Assembly: GCA_038030265.1 (NCBI GenBank)
Contig: CM075941.1
Coordinates: 54,165,952-54,229,951 of the forward strand
Direction: 5' to 3'
From: Corythucha ciliata
Taxonomy: Eukaryota; Arthropoda; Insecta; Hemiptera; Tingidae
Length of the DNA stretch: 64,000 bases
Positions 23,822 to 36,800 of this stretch are shown piece after piece; within the stretch, counting starts at the first letter, position 1; every line of letters begins with the position of its first letter. Position numbers and translations under genes: made by a program. Below the pieces are notes generated by a model that saw nothing but the letters and a program-made list of their open reading frames with translations, ran no database searches and was not told the origin of the DNA.

Positions 23822-25104
23822 AGGGTGATTCAGGAGGAGATGCATATACTGAAGTAAGTTGTAGTACTAAGTATTTGCGACCAAAATCATCCTATGAGCA
23901 TAGGGTCACAAATACTTTCCTTCTGAGATATACGTACAGTTGTGTTTTTTTAGCGACTGCCTACTTTTTCTCCAAAAACTCGATTTCACGGCCGAACCGC
24001 TGGGCTTAGAAAAAAACTGTTGATGTTTTTGAAAAGAGCACAAAATTTCACTTCAGAAAACAGTGCTCTGCATTACTGTAAAAGTTCCTCAGAATTTTTT
24101 ATGATTTTTCAAAAATGACGGAAGTTACTTTTTCGAAATTTCTCCTATAATTCAGCGACTGTTTTCTGCCAAATTTACTATGCTTCCAATATGGTCCCAA
24201 TATCAGAAAAACATGCCCGTTTTGTGAGCTTTCCAATGACCTCCTCAAAATTAATATTGGTCCAATTTTGAGAGAGATATCACACATGAAATCCGAAAAA
24301 ACAAGGTGTAAACGTGCAAAATCAGTATGTTTGTCCCGGTAAAAAAAAATGTCTTTATGTACCTTAAACGTACCATTGTACTTACGAAAGGCAAATATTG
24401 CTTGGAATTTAGTCCGAAAATGTCACTTTAACGCAAAAACCGACGAATTGCCCCCCCCCCCAACTCATTATTTTCGGTTCCGAAAAAGATGGTGGGGGGG
24501 GGCTGGTTTTCAATTTTTTGCGCTAAAGTTATATTATCGGATTGAATCCCAAGCAATAATTGTCTTCCGTAAGGCACAATAGTACTTTTACTGGGACAAA
24601 CATACTGATTTTGCTCTTTCACACATTGTTTTTTCGGGTTTTATGTGTGATATCTCTCTCAAAATTGGACCAACTTCAATTTTGAGGAGGTCATTGGAAA
24701 GCTCACAAAACGGGCATGTTTTTCTGATATTGGGACCATACTGGAAGCATTGTAAATTTGGCAGAAAACAGTCGCTGAATTGTAGGAGAAATTTCAAAAA
24801 AATAACTTTCGTCATATTTGAAAAATCATAAAAAATACTGAGGAACGTTTACAGCGTTGCAGAGCACTGTTTTCTGAAGTAAAATTTTGTGCTCTTTTCA
24901 AAAACGTCAACAGTTTTTTTTCTAAGCCCAGCGGTTCGGCCGTGAAATCGAGTTTTTGGAGAAAAAGTAGGCAGTCGCTGAAAAAACACAATTTTACTTG
25001 TATCTCAGAAGGAAAGCATTTGCGACCCTATGCTCATAGGGTGATTTTGGTTGCAAATACTTAGTACTACAACATACTTCAGTATATGCATCTCCTCCTG
25101 AATC
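23822..25104. mobile_element. Foldback element 2
   Basis: A 1.28-kb near-perfect palindrome centred near 24465. The left end CAGGGTGATTCAGGAGGAGA is mirrored at 25085-25104. Arms of about 640 nt diverge by only scattered substitutions. The open frames in the two arms (e.g. 24099-24287 minus and 24643-24831 plus) translate to almost the same peptide because they are mirror copies; they are not genes. The right terminal CAGGGTG is missing where the next element begins. Confidence 0.88.
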
Positions 25105-26602
25105 TATACAGGGTGGAAGGGGATAAGTGTGACAAAAATTTTTTGGTGATAGTAGGCCTCATTTGCAACCGAAATTACCCTATACACCATGGTCCGAGAA
25201 TCAAAACCCTTCGAGATATGATTTTTCTAACGATTTTTAAGGCTTACAACATTTTTTTAAACTAACGGCGAGAAACTCGCATTTAATTTGAATTTTTGCA
25301 ACTTTTGGTGATGGATTCGGAAAGAGCACACTATGTTCTGTCAAGATTAGCCATTTTCGATAGACGTTAACTATTTTATGTGCCCTTAAATGCGGCTCAA
25401 AGTCGTGCAAATCGAGGAATTAATTTTGTTCAAAAAAAGTTAGTCCCCGTTTGTCCACACTAAATCTGAGTGAACGGACAACCCGTGATTCAGAAAAACA
25501 TCTTCAAAGTGTCCTTTACAAAAATAGTCATAAGCGTTTTCTTAGTTGTCTGGTGATTTTTCGTCAGAAATGACGATTTCTTAGACAAAATAATTATTTT
25601 TCTCTTCAAAATCGCTTGTTATGACTTGAAAAATTTGAACAAGTTTTGTGATTTTAACGCGATGTAAAGCACTAATACCTTATCCAAAGCTATACGGTGA
25701 ATCAAACTGATTATGCCCGTCTACCAAAGTAACAAAAAATGTCGCTCCGGCCGCTGGCTGTCGGGTTAAGTGCATTGCACTACTACAAGTTTCGACGTTT
25801 TTAGTTATTTAGCTATTATTCGGCATTAATTAACATTTCACGTTGTTACTCTACATTTTTATAGCCATTCTTGCTGAATAATCGCAAATTAAGTTAAATT
25901 AACGAAATTCGTATTTCGTGAAATGTACTCTATCCGACAGTCCGACACCCCAGCTGCCGGAGCGACATTTTTTGTTACTTTGGTAGACGGGCATAATCAG
26001 ATTGATTCAACGTATAGCTTTGGATTAGGTTTTAGTGCTTTTTATCACATTAAAATCACAAAACTTGTTCAAATTTTTCAGGTCAAAACAAGCGATTTTG
26101 AAGAGAAAAATCATTATTTTTTCTAAGAAATCGTCATTTCTGACGAATTATCACCAAACAACTAAGAAAACGCTTATGACTATTTTTGTAAAGGACACTT
26201 TGAAGATGTTTTTCTCAATCACGGGTTGTCAGTACACTCAGATTTAGTGTGGACAAACGGGGACTGACTTTTTTTGAAAAAATCTAATTCCCCAATTTGC
26301 ACGACTTGGAGCCGCATTTAAGGGCACATAAAATAGTTAACGTCTATCGAAAATGGCTTATCGTGACAGAAAATAGTGTGATCTTTCCGAATCCATCACC
26401 AAAAGTTGCAAAAATTCAAATTGAATGCGAGTTTCTCGCCGTTAGTTAAAAAAAATTATGTAAGCCTTAAAAATCGTTAGAAAAATCATATCTCGAAGGG
26501 TATTGATTTTCGGACCATGGTGTATATGGTAATTTCGGTCGCAAATGAGGCCTACTATCACCCAAAAATTTGTGTCGCACTTATCCCCTTCCACCCTATA
26601 TA
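25105..26602. mobile_element. Foldback element 3 (GGTGGAA family, copy 1)
   Basis: Begins TATACAGGGTGGAAGGGG and ends with the inverse, CCCCTTCCACCCTATATATA. The palindrome is about 1.5 kb, centred near 25853, with arms of about 730 nt. It is the same family as 28538-29943: both share the terminal 150 nt and a near-central GTCGCTCCGGC(C/A)GCTGGC sequence. Confidence 0.88.
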
Positions 26603-28541
26603 TATACAGGGTGTTCGAAAATTCGTTGCTCAGCCGAAAACTGGTCATAGTACAGCTGATTTGTAGTCGAAATCACTAAATTCACTTTTTCGGAATTCAG
26701 CTTGGTTTTCGAGTTATTCCACCATCTTTAATTTTTTCGTGGGGCTATATTTTTTTTGAAATACTTCCTCCCGGCCGCTGTAGAATCAATTCTAGCCCAA
26801 AACTAATTGGGTCATTCGAAAGAGCGCACAATTATCTTCAAAATGACTGTATTTTATTATGAATTTGGCCATTTTTTCAGGGTACTAACACTGATGGAAA
26901 GTGATATTTTTTCATCTTTGTATCTTTCCGTTTTTTTTCAGCTGCGATTTTCTCCCACTCCTTAGAGGAAAATATTTTTTTGGGTTTATTGGAAAAACTT
27001 CCTCATTTTGTTAGCTTTCAAATGAAGTGCAATAGTCCCGGGATTTTACAAGTATTCGCGAAGAAGTAGCTGTTTGAAGAGTAAAAACCGATGGGCTTTG
27101 TGAAGAATTACAGAACTTTTTTAGAGGAGAAGTATGTTTTGAAGCCAGAGTTGTTGAGGTGAGAGACAGGGACCTTTCGGAGTGTCTGAATGTAAGCTAA
27201 TAAATTACAAAAAGTACAAGAATAGCAAAGATAATATTAAAGTAATTGAAAAAACAGCCGATATTCGGAATTAGTGATGGGTAATGAATGAGGGGAACGA
27301 TAACTGATTGAGCCAAATGTTCTCCTTGTGTGAAAAGGGACATCAACCAGGAATTTGGCGATGTTTTTGTGCATTACAAGAAGACGTAATCGTTGAAACA
27401 ATCGCGAAAAATGAAATGCCAAAGAAGTTGCATTTTCATCATTCCTATAAGCACATTCACTCGAAACTGGTGTTGGTAATGTAATGAGTTACCTTCGTGG
27501 CATGGGGATTAAACCCCCAAGACATGGGAACTTCTGCAATTTTAAGTCCCTCATCGGGGTGATCCCTCAGATATCTCCTCAACCTAAAACGTCGAGGTAT
27601 GACGAACAGAAAATCATTCATCAGTAGATTCCTATACACCGAGTACTTGCGGTTCTGCTCTTTTTGAGCGCATTGAGGACGTTTTATATCCGTCGAGAGA
27701 CCTGTGAAAGTATTTTTGAGTTACTACTAAAAACTCATCCAAATTCTGTTTTACGAAGGCAGCGCCGAATCTTGGTTGATGTCGTTCTACACGTATGGAG
27801 GAACATTTGGTTTCAGATGAAGGGTCGCCCTTTCCACAACGAAAGGCACTTCGCACTTTCTCCTCATTCTTAATCACTTTTTCCTTAAACATTGGCTGTT
27901 TTTTCAATTATTACTTATATTATCTATGATGTTCTTGTAATTCATTAACTTACATTCAGACATTCTGAGAGGCCCTGCCTCTCCCCTCACCAACTCTGGC
28001 TTCAAAACATACTTCTAATCTAAAAACGATCTCTCATTCCCCATCAAAGCCCATCGGTTTTTACTATTCAAACAGCTACTTCTTCACGTATAGTTGTAAA
28101 ATCCGGAGGCTATTGCACTCCATTTGAAAGCTGACAAAATGAGGAAGTTTTTCCAATAAACCCAAAAAAATATTGTCCTTTAAGGAGTGGGAGAAAATCG
28201 CAGGTGAAAAACATGGGAAATATACAAAGATAAAAAAGCATCACTTTCCAGCAGCTTTAGCGCCCTAAGGAAATGACCAAATTCATAATACAATACATCA
28301 TTTTGACGAAAATTGTGCGCTCTTTCGAATGACCCAATTAGTTTTGAGCTAAAATTGATTCTAGAGCGGCCGGGAGCAAGTATTTCTAAAAAAATATAGC
28401 CCCACGAAAAAATTAAAGATAGTGGAATAACTCGAAAACCAAGCTGAATTCCGGAAAAGTGAATTTAGTATATTCGACCACAAATCACCTGTACTATGAC
28501 CAGTTTTCGGCTGAGCATCGAATTTTCGAACACCCTGTATA
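26603..28541. mobile_element. Foldback element 4 with a unique central insert
   Basis: Ends are TATACAGGGTGTTCGAAAA and its inverse. The arms (26603-27235 and 27910-28541, about 630 nt each) flank about 675 nt of sequence not repeated on the other side. That centre has modest open frames on both strands (e.g. 27632-27907 minus, 91 codons; 27664-27873 plus, 69 codons), none of which I can assign. Confidence 0.85.
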
Positions 28542-29943
28542 CACAGGGTGGAACAGGATAAGCCTGACAAAAAAAATTGGGTGAAAATAGGCCTCATTTG
28601 CGATCGAAAACACCCTATAAACCATGGTCCAAAAATCAAAATCCTACGAGATATGATTTTTTTAAACGTTTTTTGAGGCTTGCATCACTTTTCTTAACTA
28701 AATGCGAATAGATCAGTTTACAGCTGACATTTGCAACTTTTGACGATGGATTTGGAAAGAGCACACTTTTTTCTGACAGGAATAGCCATTTTCGATAAAA
28801 TTAAACTATTTTCTGTGGGCTTGAGAGATGCTCAAAGTTTTGCAAATCGTGGATCTCTAATTTTTCAAAAAATTCAGCCTCCACTTCTCTACACTAAATC
28901 TAAGCGTATCGACATCCCATGGGTCGGAAAAACTTCTTCAATTTGTCCTTTTTTAAATTAATCATGAACGTTTTTTTAGTTCATCAGCGAGTTTTCGGCA
29001 GAAAGGCCATTTCTTGGAAAAAAAAGAATGATTTTTCTCTTAAAAATCGCTTGTTTTGACCAACCCAATTTGAACGAGCTTTGTGATTCAAAACATGCTA
29101 AAACTCATTAAAGCCTTATCCAAAGTTTTCCTTCGAACCGAATGGAATGCGCACTCCTACCAAAATATCAAAAACTGTCGCTCCGGCAGCTGGCAGTCGG
29201 CAAGGGTGCATTTCACTACTGCGAATTTCGGCGTGTTTAGCTGTTATTCGACGAAATTAGTGCACTTAATGACTCTACTTGTTGATATCAATTTCCGGCT
29301 AAATAATTGCAAATTACTTTGACAGGCGTACACAGCCCGCCCCGTTCAAGGGAAAACTTTGGATGATGCTTTAATGACGTCAATCATGCCAAAAATCACA
29401 AAGCTTATTCAAATGTTGTAGGTCGAAACAAGCGATTTTGAAGAGAAAAACCATTCTTTTTTCTAAGAAGTGGTCATTTCTGCCGAAAAATCACTGATTA
29501 ACTAAAAATACGTTCATGAGTAATTTTAAAAAGGACACATTGGGGAAGTTTTTCCGACCCACGGGATGTCGGTCCGCTCACATTTCGAGTAAAAAAGCGG
29601 GGGTTGACTTTTTTGAAAAATTAGAAATCCTCGATTTGCAAAACTTTGAGCAGCTCATGAGCCCCCAGAAAATGGTTGAATTTTATCGTAAATGGCTAAT
29701 CCTGACAGAAAAAAATGTGCTGTTTCCGAATCTGTCATCAAAAGTTGCAAAATGTCAGCTGGAAACTGAGTTATTCCCATTTAGTTAAGAAAAGTGACGT
29801 GAGTCATAATAAACGTTAGAAAAATCATATCTCGTAGGGTTTTGATTTTCGGACCATGGTACAAAGGGTGTTTTCGATCACAAATGAGGCCTACTTTCAC
29901 CCAATTTTTTTTTGTCACACTTATCCTGTTCCACTCTGTATAT
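28538..29943. mobile_element. Foldback element 5 (GGTGGAA family, copy 2)
   Basis: Starts TATACACAGGGTGGAACAGG and ends with the inverse, CCTGTTCCACTCTGTATA. A 1.4-kb palindrome, diverged from but clearly homologous to 25105-26602, including its central GTCGCTCCGGCAGCTGGC and the mirrored ACCATGGTCC sequences near both ends. Confidence 0.87.
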
Positions 29944-31420
29944 AGGGTGTTTCGCAACCAGTCGTGAATACTGAAAGAGGTGATACAACAGGTGATTTAG
30001 AGTCGATATTGTTCTTTTCGACTTTTTCGAAACCCCATTCGTTCCCGAGATATCGATTAAAATCGATATTTTTGGACATTCGTTACTTTTCCTCATTTAA
30101 GAGGGCGTAGCGCCGATACAAAAGCAAAAAAAAACAAAAACTAATCAGCTCGTTGGAAAGAGCGCAAAATTTCCTTCAAATTTGTGTGCTAAAATAGGAA
30201 AAATACCCCCTCCAACGATAATAAAATTAGCCCAGAACTTATAGAAAATCCTTTTCTATTTTTTTCCGTGTTAACTTTCGAAACGAAAGCCCTGGGTTCC
30301 ATTGAGATTTATCGAAAACTTTGATTGGGGTGGGGGGGGGGGGTGAAATTTCAAAAAAATCGCTTAAATTCACACGTTTATTATAAGGCACAAAAATTTA
30401 ATAGAACAAAGCCCTTGGAAAACTACCGACACTTTTCGACATTTTTGAAGAGTGGGGGTGAAAATAGAGGAAGAAGTTCGGCTTAATGAAACAAATTATG
30501 GTATCAAAATTATTACTTCTGGGACGGCTTAGGGTATCCGTATACGGAATGAAATGCACTCTTTCCGACCGCCAGCTGCCGGAGCGAAATTTTTTTCAAT
30601 TAGAATTTAGGCATTCCATTCCATTTTGCTCCGTACGTGCTCAGATATCCTGCAACAAAGTCAAACTTGTTCAAAATTCAACCCATGTTCACGACACTAT
30701 GAAGCTGAATTGCTCCTCAACAGGTGCTTTAGGAGATGACATTTTTTCAGAAAAGTTGGCGCATAGTAAGCCACACCCCACCATTTGTGCGAAAAAAAAC
30801 TCTGTCGGCGCCAAGCTCCTAGTACGCATCATAATATTTAAGGCTGAAAATCGTCTGAAAACTCGAGAAAAAGGGGCAAAATAGTCATTTTCGACGAGTT
30901 TTTGTCCTACAATGACCATAGGAGAATAGAACGTGCTGAGAGCTCGTGGACGAAATAAATTCTAACGGAAGCCGAGCTCCTTGCAAATTCTATTATCCTA
31001 ATAGGAAAAACAGAAAATCGTCATTTTTGACAAGATTTGGTCCTGAATGACCAGGAGAGTAGAATGTGCTGGGAGGTCGTCATCAGTGGAATTTTGGCCG
31101 TAAAGTGGTCAGACGTGTGGCTACAATTAGAGCGATTTTGAGCGTTCTATACGAGTTTTGAGAGCGACATTTCTAGGGGTGTCCGATATCACTCTCGCGA
31201 GCAATTGGTGCCCACTTGGAACGCTTTATTACCACGTGGGAATTTTGTGCCCTTTTCAAGCCACACCCCACGAATTGTACGAAAAAAACTCTTTCGGAGC
31301 CAAGCTCCTAGTACGTACATCATATTCTCCTAATATCAAAGGCTGAAAACTACGCAGTGTGGTCATTTTTCCATACAATTGAAAAGTTATGGAGTTCGGA
31401 GTAGGAGTGTCCGAATGTCA
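29944..31420. repeat. Remnants of further CAGGGTG-type elements
   Basis: Begins TATAGGGTGTTTCGCAACCA like the neighbouring elements, but no matching inverted arm was found. 30560-30595 repeats the CAGCTGCCGGAGCG core found at the centres of elements 3 and 5. 30905-31260 is related to 22310-22600. Confidence 0.55.
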
Positions 31421-31719
31421 GCCGCAGTTGGAGAACCAGATAACCAACCAAACTGCCTTCCACATCGCACGCAGATATCCTGGAAAAATGCTGCCAGCTG
31501 GAGGTGTCGACGAGCATCCAAGGAGGTGGAATGAGTGTCTTGTTTTCATTACATCCTTAAAAGATTTTGTAAATGAATGTATTATCCCCCCACCACCACC
31601 ACCACATTCACACAAGCTCTGAGTCAGCGCCTGGTTGAGTATTGTGGATCGAGCGAGCGTTTGGCGTTCGGAGCTAATCCGTCTCTATTTCTGTGAATAC
31701 CTCGTTGATTCGCTGCTTA
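31421..31719. other. Unassigned open frame
   Basis: An open frame of 77 codons (31389-31622, plus) overlaps this stretch and looks less repetitive than its surroundings. It ends in six prolines and HSHKL. No start context, splice partner or family is apparent, so it is not called a gene. Confidence 0.3.
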
Positions 31720-32810
31720 AATGGATATAAGTGCTAATTCGCTGCAAAATTAAAAAAAACTGAATTGGCTCAAACTGGGAGATCGGGAAAAGGCGCTCAT
31801 TTTAAGCTAAAGTTGAGAAATCGCCATGGGGGCAACTTCATGGCTGAAATTGAGAAAAAGTTCATGGCTTAATGTAAAGACACCGCAAATTAACTGCTGA
31901 AGTTGAGGGAAAGCGCTAATTCGTAGGTAAATGTGAGCGCCAATATGCTCAAATTGAGAAACATTGCTAATTTGCTGCTAAAATAGAGAAAAAACGCTAA
32001 CTCCCTGCCGAAATGGAAAAAAAAACGCTAATTCGCCGCTAAATTTGAGAAAAAACGATCATTCAAAGCTAAAATTAAGAAAACGCCAAACCGTGATTTC
32101 TGGAGACGCTTTACGGTTAAAATTGAAAAAAAAAAACACGTTAATTCGCGGCTAAAATGAAGATAAAGTACTAAATCGTTGATATTATGTGGCTACATCA
32201 CCAATTCGCTGCTAATATAGAAAAAAAGCGATATGTAATTCGCTGCTAAAATTGGGAAAAAGCGCTAATTCGAGGCTAAATGTGAATACATCGCTAATAA
32301 TTCACCGCTCAAATTGAGAAACAGCGCTCATTCGCTTTTAAAATGGAGAAAAAGCGCTAATTCACCGCTAAAATGGAGAAAAAGATCCAAATCATCGATA
32401 AATGTGAAGAAGTCACTAAATTTGAAAGCAATATAGCGCTAATTCGTAGTTCTAAATGGAAGACATCGTTGATTTACTGTTGAAGTTGAGGAAAGCGCAT
32501 ATTCGTGGCTAAAATTGATATAAAGCGCTTATTCACAGCTAAAATTGAGACAAAGCGCAGAATCACTGCTAACAATGGTTAAAAGCGCTAAAATGATTAA
32601 AATTAAAGCGCTAATTCATGGCTAAAAGTGGAAAGAGTTGCTAATTCACTGCTGAAATTAATAAATACGCTAATTTGCGGCTAAATTAGAGAGAAAACTG
32701 TCTCATTCGTACAGATAAAATTGAGAGAACGCCAATTCACGATTTCTGGAGCCAACTTAGTGGCTAAAATTGAGCAAAATCCATAATTTAACGCTACGCA
32801 AATTTATAGT
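31720..32810 (+). repeat. Degenerate minisatellite array
   Basis: About 35 degenerate copies of the unit GAGAAAAAGCGCTAATTCGC followed by GGCTAAAATT, all on the plus strand. Unit length drifts between 25 and 35 nt. Confidence 0.85.
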
Positions 32811-33739
32811 CCTCGATTGTTTAGAGACTTAGGCCTCATTGAGACTACAGTCCCAGGCTCTCTCATGTGTAGTATCATCGTTGGTTGCACTACGACAACG
32901 GGCTTGGATCAATCATTTAGGGGCGATTCCATGGCCAAATAAGCATTTTCGGTGGTTATTTAACAGTTTTCTTCTCACCTGGGCTATTGGGAAGCAAAAT
33001 TGGCAATTTTTCTGGCCAAATATCTTGTTTATTGGGGGCAGAAAAATCCTTTAATTTTTTATACGAATGTTCGGGCTAATTTTCCGGTTAATGTTCAGCG
33101 AGTATCAATTTTCTGGGAGGGATTTGTCGATGTTTTTTAAATGGAAAAGCAGACCGTTTGGTTACATTTATTTTCTTCGCACGCGTTAAGGGACGAGGAC
33201 AGGCTCATATTTGGTCGGAACATTTGTGTGGTCTGGACTTTATTGTAGTAGTTTGAACCTTTTGAAGAGATAGCCGAAATAAATACAACGCCCGCTTAAA
33301 ATAATTAAATTTGTTTTTCTCGGAAGGGATTTTTTGTTACTTCCTGAACTATAAAGCAAAATATTTTTTGGACCGGAGAGATATTCTCGGCCCCGGCCCA
33401 AGACTCCGGGCGAAAACCGAAGATCTGACAACCCTAGGTATAGAAACGGCCCTGAATTTCCTGTAACTATCAAATTCGCGCATTCTGAAAGAATTCAACC
33501 CGCGGTTTGGCTTTTCTGAAAGGCCCAAATCTCGCGAAAATGCATTGTAAGAGTCATTCCAGCGAAATCGGCTTGGGTGTCGAAATGACGTGAGGGGGGG
33601 GGGGTAGTTCATCCTTTCCCAACGATTTTTTTATCTCGTGACTCTCTCGCTTTGAAAAATTAAAATGCGCCTTGAAGTGATTAAAAAAAAAAAAAAAAAA
33701 AAACTCTTTCTCCTATTCACAACAAAAAGGCTCGAGGTG
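32811..33739. other. Spacer between array and BBS5
   Basis: No gene seen. There is a poly-G tract at 33595-33604 and a poly-A tract at 33684-33703. The last 100 bp look unique and form the upstream region of BBS5. Confidence 0.5.
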
Positions 33740-33752
33740 GTTGCTATGCGAC
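33740..33752 (+). promoter_or_regulatory. Candidate X-box (RFX/DAF-19 site) upstream of BBS5
   Basis: GTTGCTATGCGAC, 120 bp before the BBS5 start codon. Against the X-box consensus RYYNYY-N(1-3)-RRNRAC, with a one-base spacer, 11 of 12 positions fit; the first base of the right half is T instead of purine. RFX sites at about this distance control BBS genes in nematodes and other animals; the function here is inferred. Confidence 0.55.
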
Positions 33753-33871
33753 TGGCCTATACGGGAGAGAGGGCCGCAACACCGAAATCTTTAATTCACG
33801 GGAGTTTTGGATTGTAATAAGAGACACACGAAGAGAGAGAGAGAAAGAGAGTAAAATAAGAGCCAGTCAAA

Positions 33872-36800
33872 ATGATATTAGGAACGGGAAAATCAAAGCC
33901 AAAACGAGACCCTAACGAAATGTGGGAGGATCGTGAAGTGCGCTTCGACGTACCAGTGGCGTGAGTTGATCTTTTATGAACAATTTAAAAGTTAAAATTG
34001 CAATTATTATTAAGTTTCAATCGCATTCAGTTTAATTTTTTTTTTTTTAAGGCTTAGCCTTATATTTTCTTCTCCTTCTCTTTTTCTAAAGTTTCGCTGT
34101 CCTGAGCTGGAGGCATCGCCAGAGAAATTTTTTTATTCTTCGAAGAAAATATAAGCCTAAACCCTAAAAATGCAAATTCATAAGTTAAAATGAAATTGTT
34201 GTTTTATTATTATTACTCGCAGCCAAAGTCGAATGAGACCAGGAGAAAAAATTATAGACAAATTAGACTTCATTGAGGACACTAAAGGCAATAATGGTGA
34301 CAAAGGACGCTTGATTGTTACTAATTTGCGGATTATTTGGCACTCATTATCTATTTTGAGAATTAGTCTTTGTAAGTTGAAAAATTAAACGATTTTTATT
34401 TTTTTTTAAACGCTAATTTTGAACTTGGGTTTAGCAATAGGCTTGAATTGCATCATATCAGCCACAACAAAAATCGTTAATTCGGTACGTCCCTGATTCT
34501 TGACAAATACACCATTTCAATTATTTCTTTAATTATCTTTATACACTTACTTTTTAGAAACTAAAAGGCACCAGTGAGGCATTACATCTTCTAACGAAGT
34601 CGCACAACGCGAGATTCGAATTTATTTTTACCAACTTAGTAGCTGGTAACACCAGGCACTTTACCTCGGTTATGGGAGTCCACAAGTAGGTATTCAACCC
34701 TTTCGCTTCCACCCATAAAGGCTTCGTTCACAAGCTCTATGTTTGTGTTGGGTGGTGTCTAATATACCTACCTATATTACCTATTGGGTTTTTTTTTTTT
34801 TTTTTTTTTTTTTTTTGTGTGAGGGGTTGGTGAAATCCTTTATGGACTGACAGTGAGGAGCTGCGAGTCTCCTCACCCTTCGTGTCGGACTCACCGGAGG
34901 TATACCGACTAAAACACCCTTCCTACTGCCTCTTTTATAGGACTGCCCCGGGACCACCTTTCAGTATTACTTCAGGACAATCCTTTTATAGCCCTTGAAG
35001 GCCCCACCTAGTCTTCTTCTTATCCACTCATGAAGCCCCCTCCTTTTACTTTTTTAATCCCTCTCCCACTCTCTATTCAACTCCTTCGCTTTGAGAACCG
35101 CGCATACATAGGTACTTACGGCATCCCAGCTCTCCTTGCTTTCCAACATTTTTGTTGCCACAGTTTCCGGGTATAATTCCCCGATGCGGGCAACGAGCTC
35201 GCCCCTGGGGTGCCACCATTTCGAACATACAAAGAATGTATGATGGACACCGTCGTCCTCCATGAGGCAGTATCTGCACTGGCCGTCAGCCACTTTCCCT
35301 ATCCTTGCCAGAAAGGAACGAAAGTACCCATGACCAGTTAGAAACTGTGTCATGTAATACCCCACCTCTCCGTGATTTCTATTGGTCCACCCCTCAACAT
35401 CAACAATCAGTCTTGCTGTCCACCGCCCTCTACTCTCCTCGTTCCATCGCGCTTGCCAGAGCTGGATCGACCGTTTTCTCTCTTCTTTCCTTACTGTCCG
35501 CGGGTCTTGCTCTCCCTTGCGCAGATATATTCTCCGTTTCTCACCGGCCAGGATGTCGATCGGCACAACACCCGCTACCACCTGAACAGCAGGACCAGAA
35601 ACTGTTCTGTATGCACTGCATATCCTTAACGCGCCTCTCCTTTGAACTGAGTTCAATCTAATCCGGTATTTCTCGCACTCCAGTGCCTCAGCCCAGACCT
35701 CAGCCCCATATAGCATTACAGCTTCTGCCGTACTCATTAGGAGCCTCCTCTTTGCTGGGGATGGACCCTGCACATTGGCCATAAGCCTACTGAGCTTTCC
35801 CACTACGATCGCTGCTTTGTCCGCTGCCTTGCTTATGTGGGCCCAAAATGTGAGCTTTCCATCTAGCATAACTCCAAGGTAATTAATTGCCCGAGCCGCT
35901 ACTATCTCCTGGCCTTCAATCTTCATTGTTATTCCCCTTTCTATACGCTTCGAAGTAAAAAGCACGATTTCCGTCTTTTGAACAGCCAGTGACAACGATC
36001 TGGACTCCATCCACTCCAGAATCCTCCTCATGGCATGGTTCAACTTGAACTGAAGCTCCTCAGCCCTTCGAGCTGTTAGGACAATGACGACATCGTCAGC
36101 GTACCCTACCAGGAAAACCCCCTCCGGCATATCCAAACGCAGGATCCCGTCGTAATTAATGTTCCATAGGTCCGCCCCAAGGACCGAACCTTGAGCTGCA
36201 CCTGAGGTAATCCGCTTCTTTCTTGTCCCCTCCCGCGTGCTAAACGTCACCCATCGCTCGGATAGGTAGTCTTGCAAAACACGGTACAGGTACCCCGGAA
36301 TTCGAAAATCTTCTTTCAGAGCCTGCAAGATGTCTCTCCATTTCGCCGAATTGAAAGCATTCCTGACATCCAGAGTGACCGCCATGCAGAGTTCACGGGA
36401 CCAATGGTTTCCTGTTTTCGCTGCTTGTGCAGCCGTTACCACTTCTCTCACCGCATCTACAGTGGACCTACCCGCTCTGAACCCGTGTTGCCTCGGTGAC
36501 AGCCCTCCTGCCGCAGCAACTGCCTCGAGGGTTCTTTTTTTTAGCAGTTTCTCAAACAGCTTTCCACCAGTGTCCAGCATGCATAGCGGTCTATGGGCCG
36601 ACGCTGTGTTTGGGTCTCCTTTACCTTTCCCGATGAGGACCAGCTTCCTTCGTCCACTATCCTCTCCTTGACCTCAACTGGCATTTCAGCAGTGGAGTCC
36701 ATTCCTTTTAGCTTTTGTAGAACCAGCCTGTATCCCAGACCCCAAGGGTCGTTCTCAATATCGCTGCAAAGCTCTTTCCACTTCCTAGCCTTACTATCAG

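Noticed and set aside
24099..24831. Mirror open frames translating to almost the same 62-residue peptide
   Set aside because: They lie in the two arms of foldback element 2 and reflect its palindrome, not a conserved gene.
27664..27873. Harbinger-like transposase in the core of foldback element 4
   Set aside because: A short FYIRRETCESIFELL stretch is reminiscent of Harbinger nucleases, but nothing else in the frame supports it.
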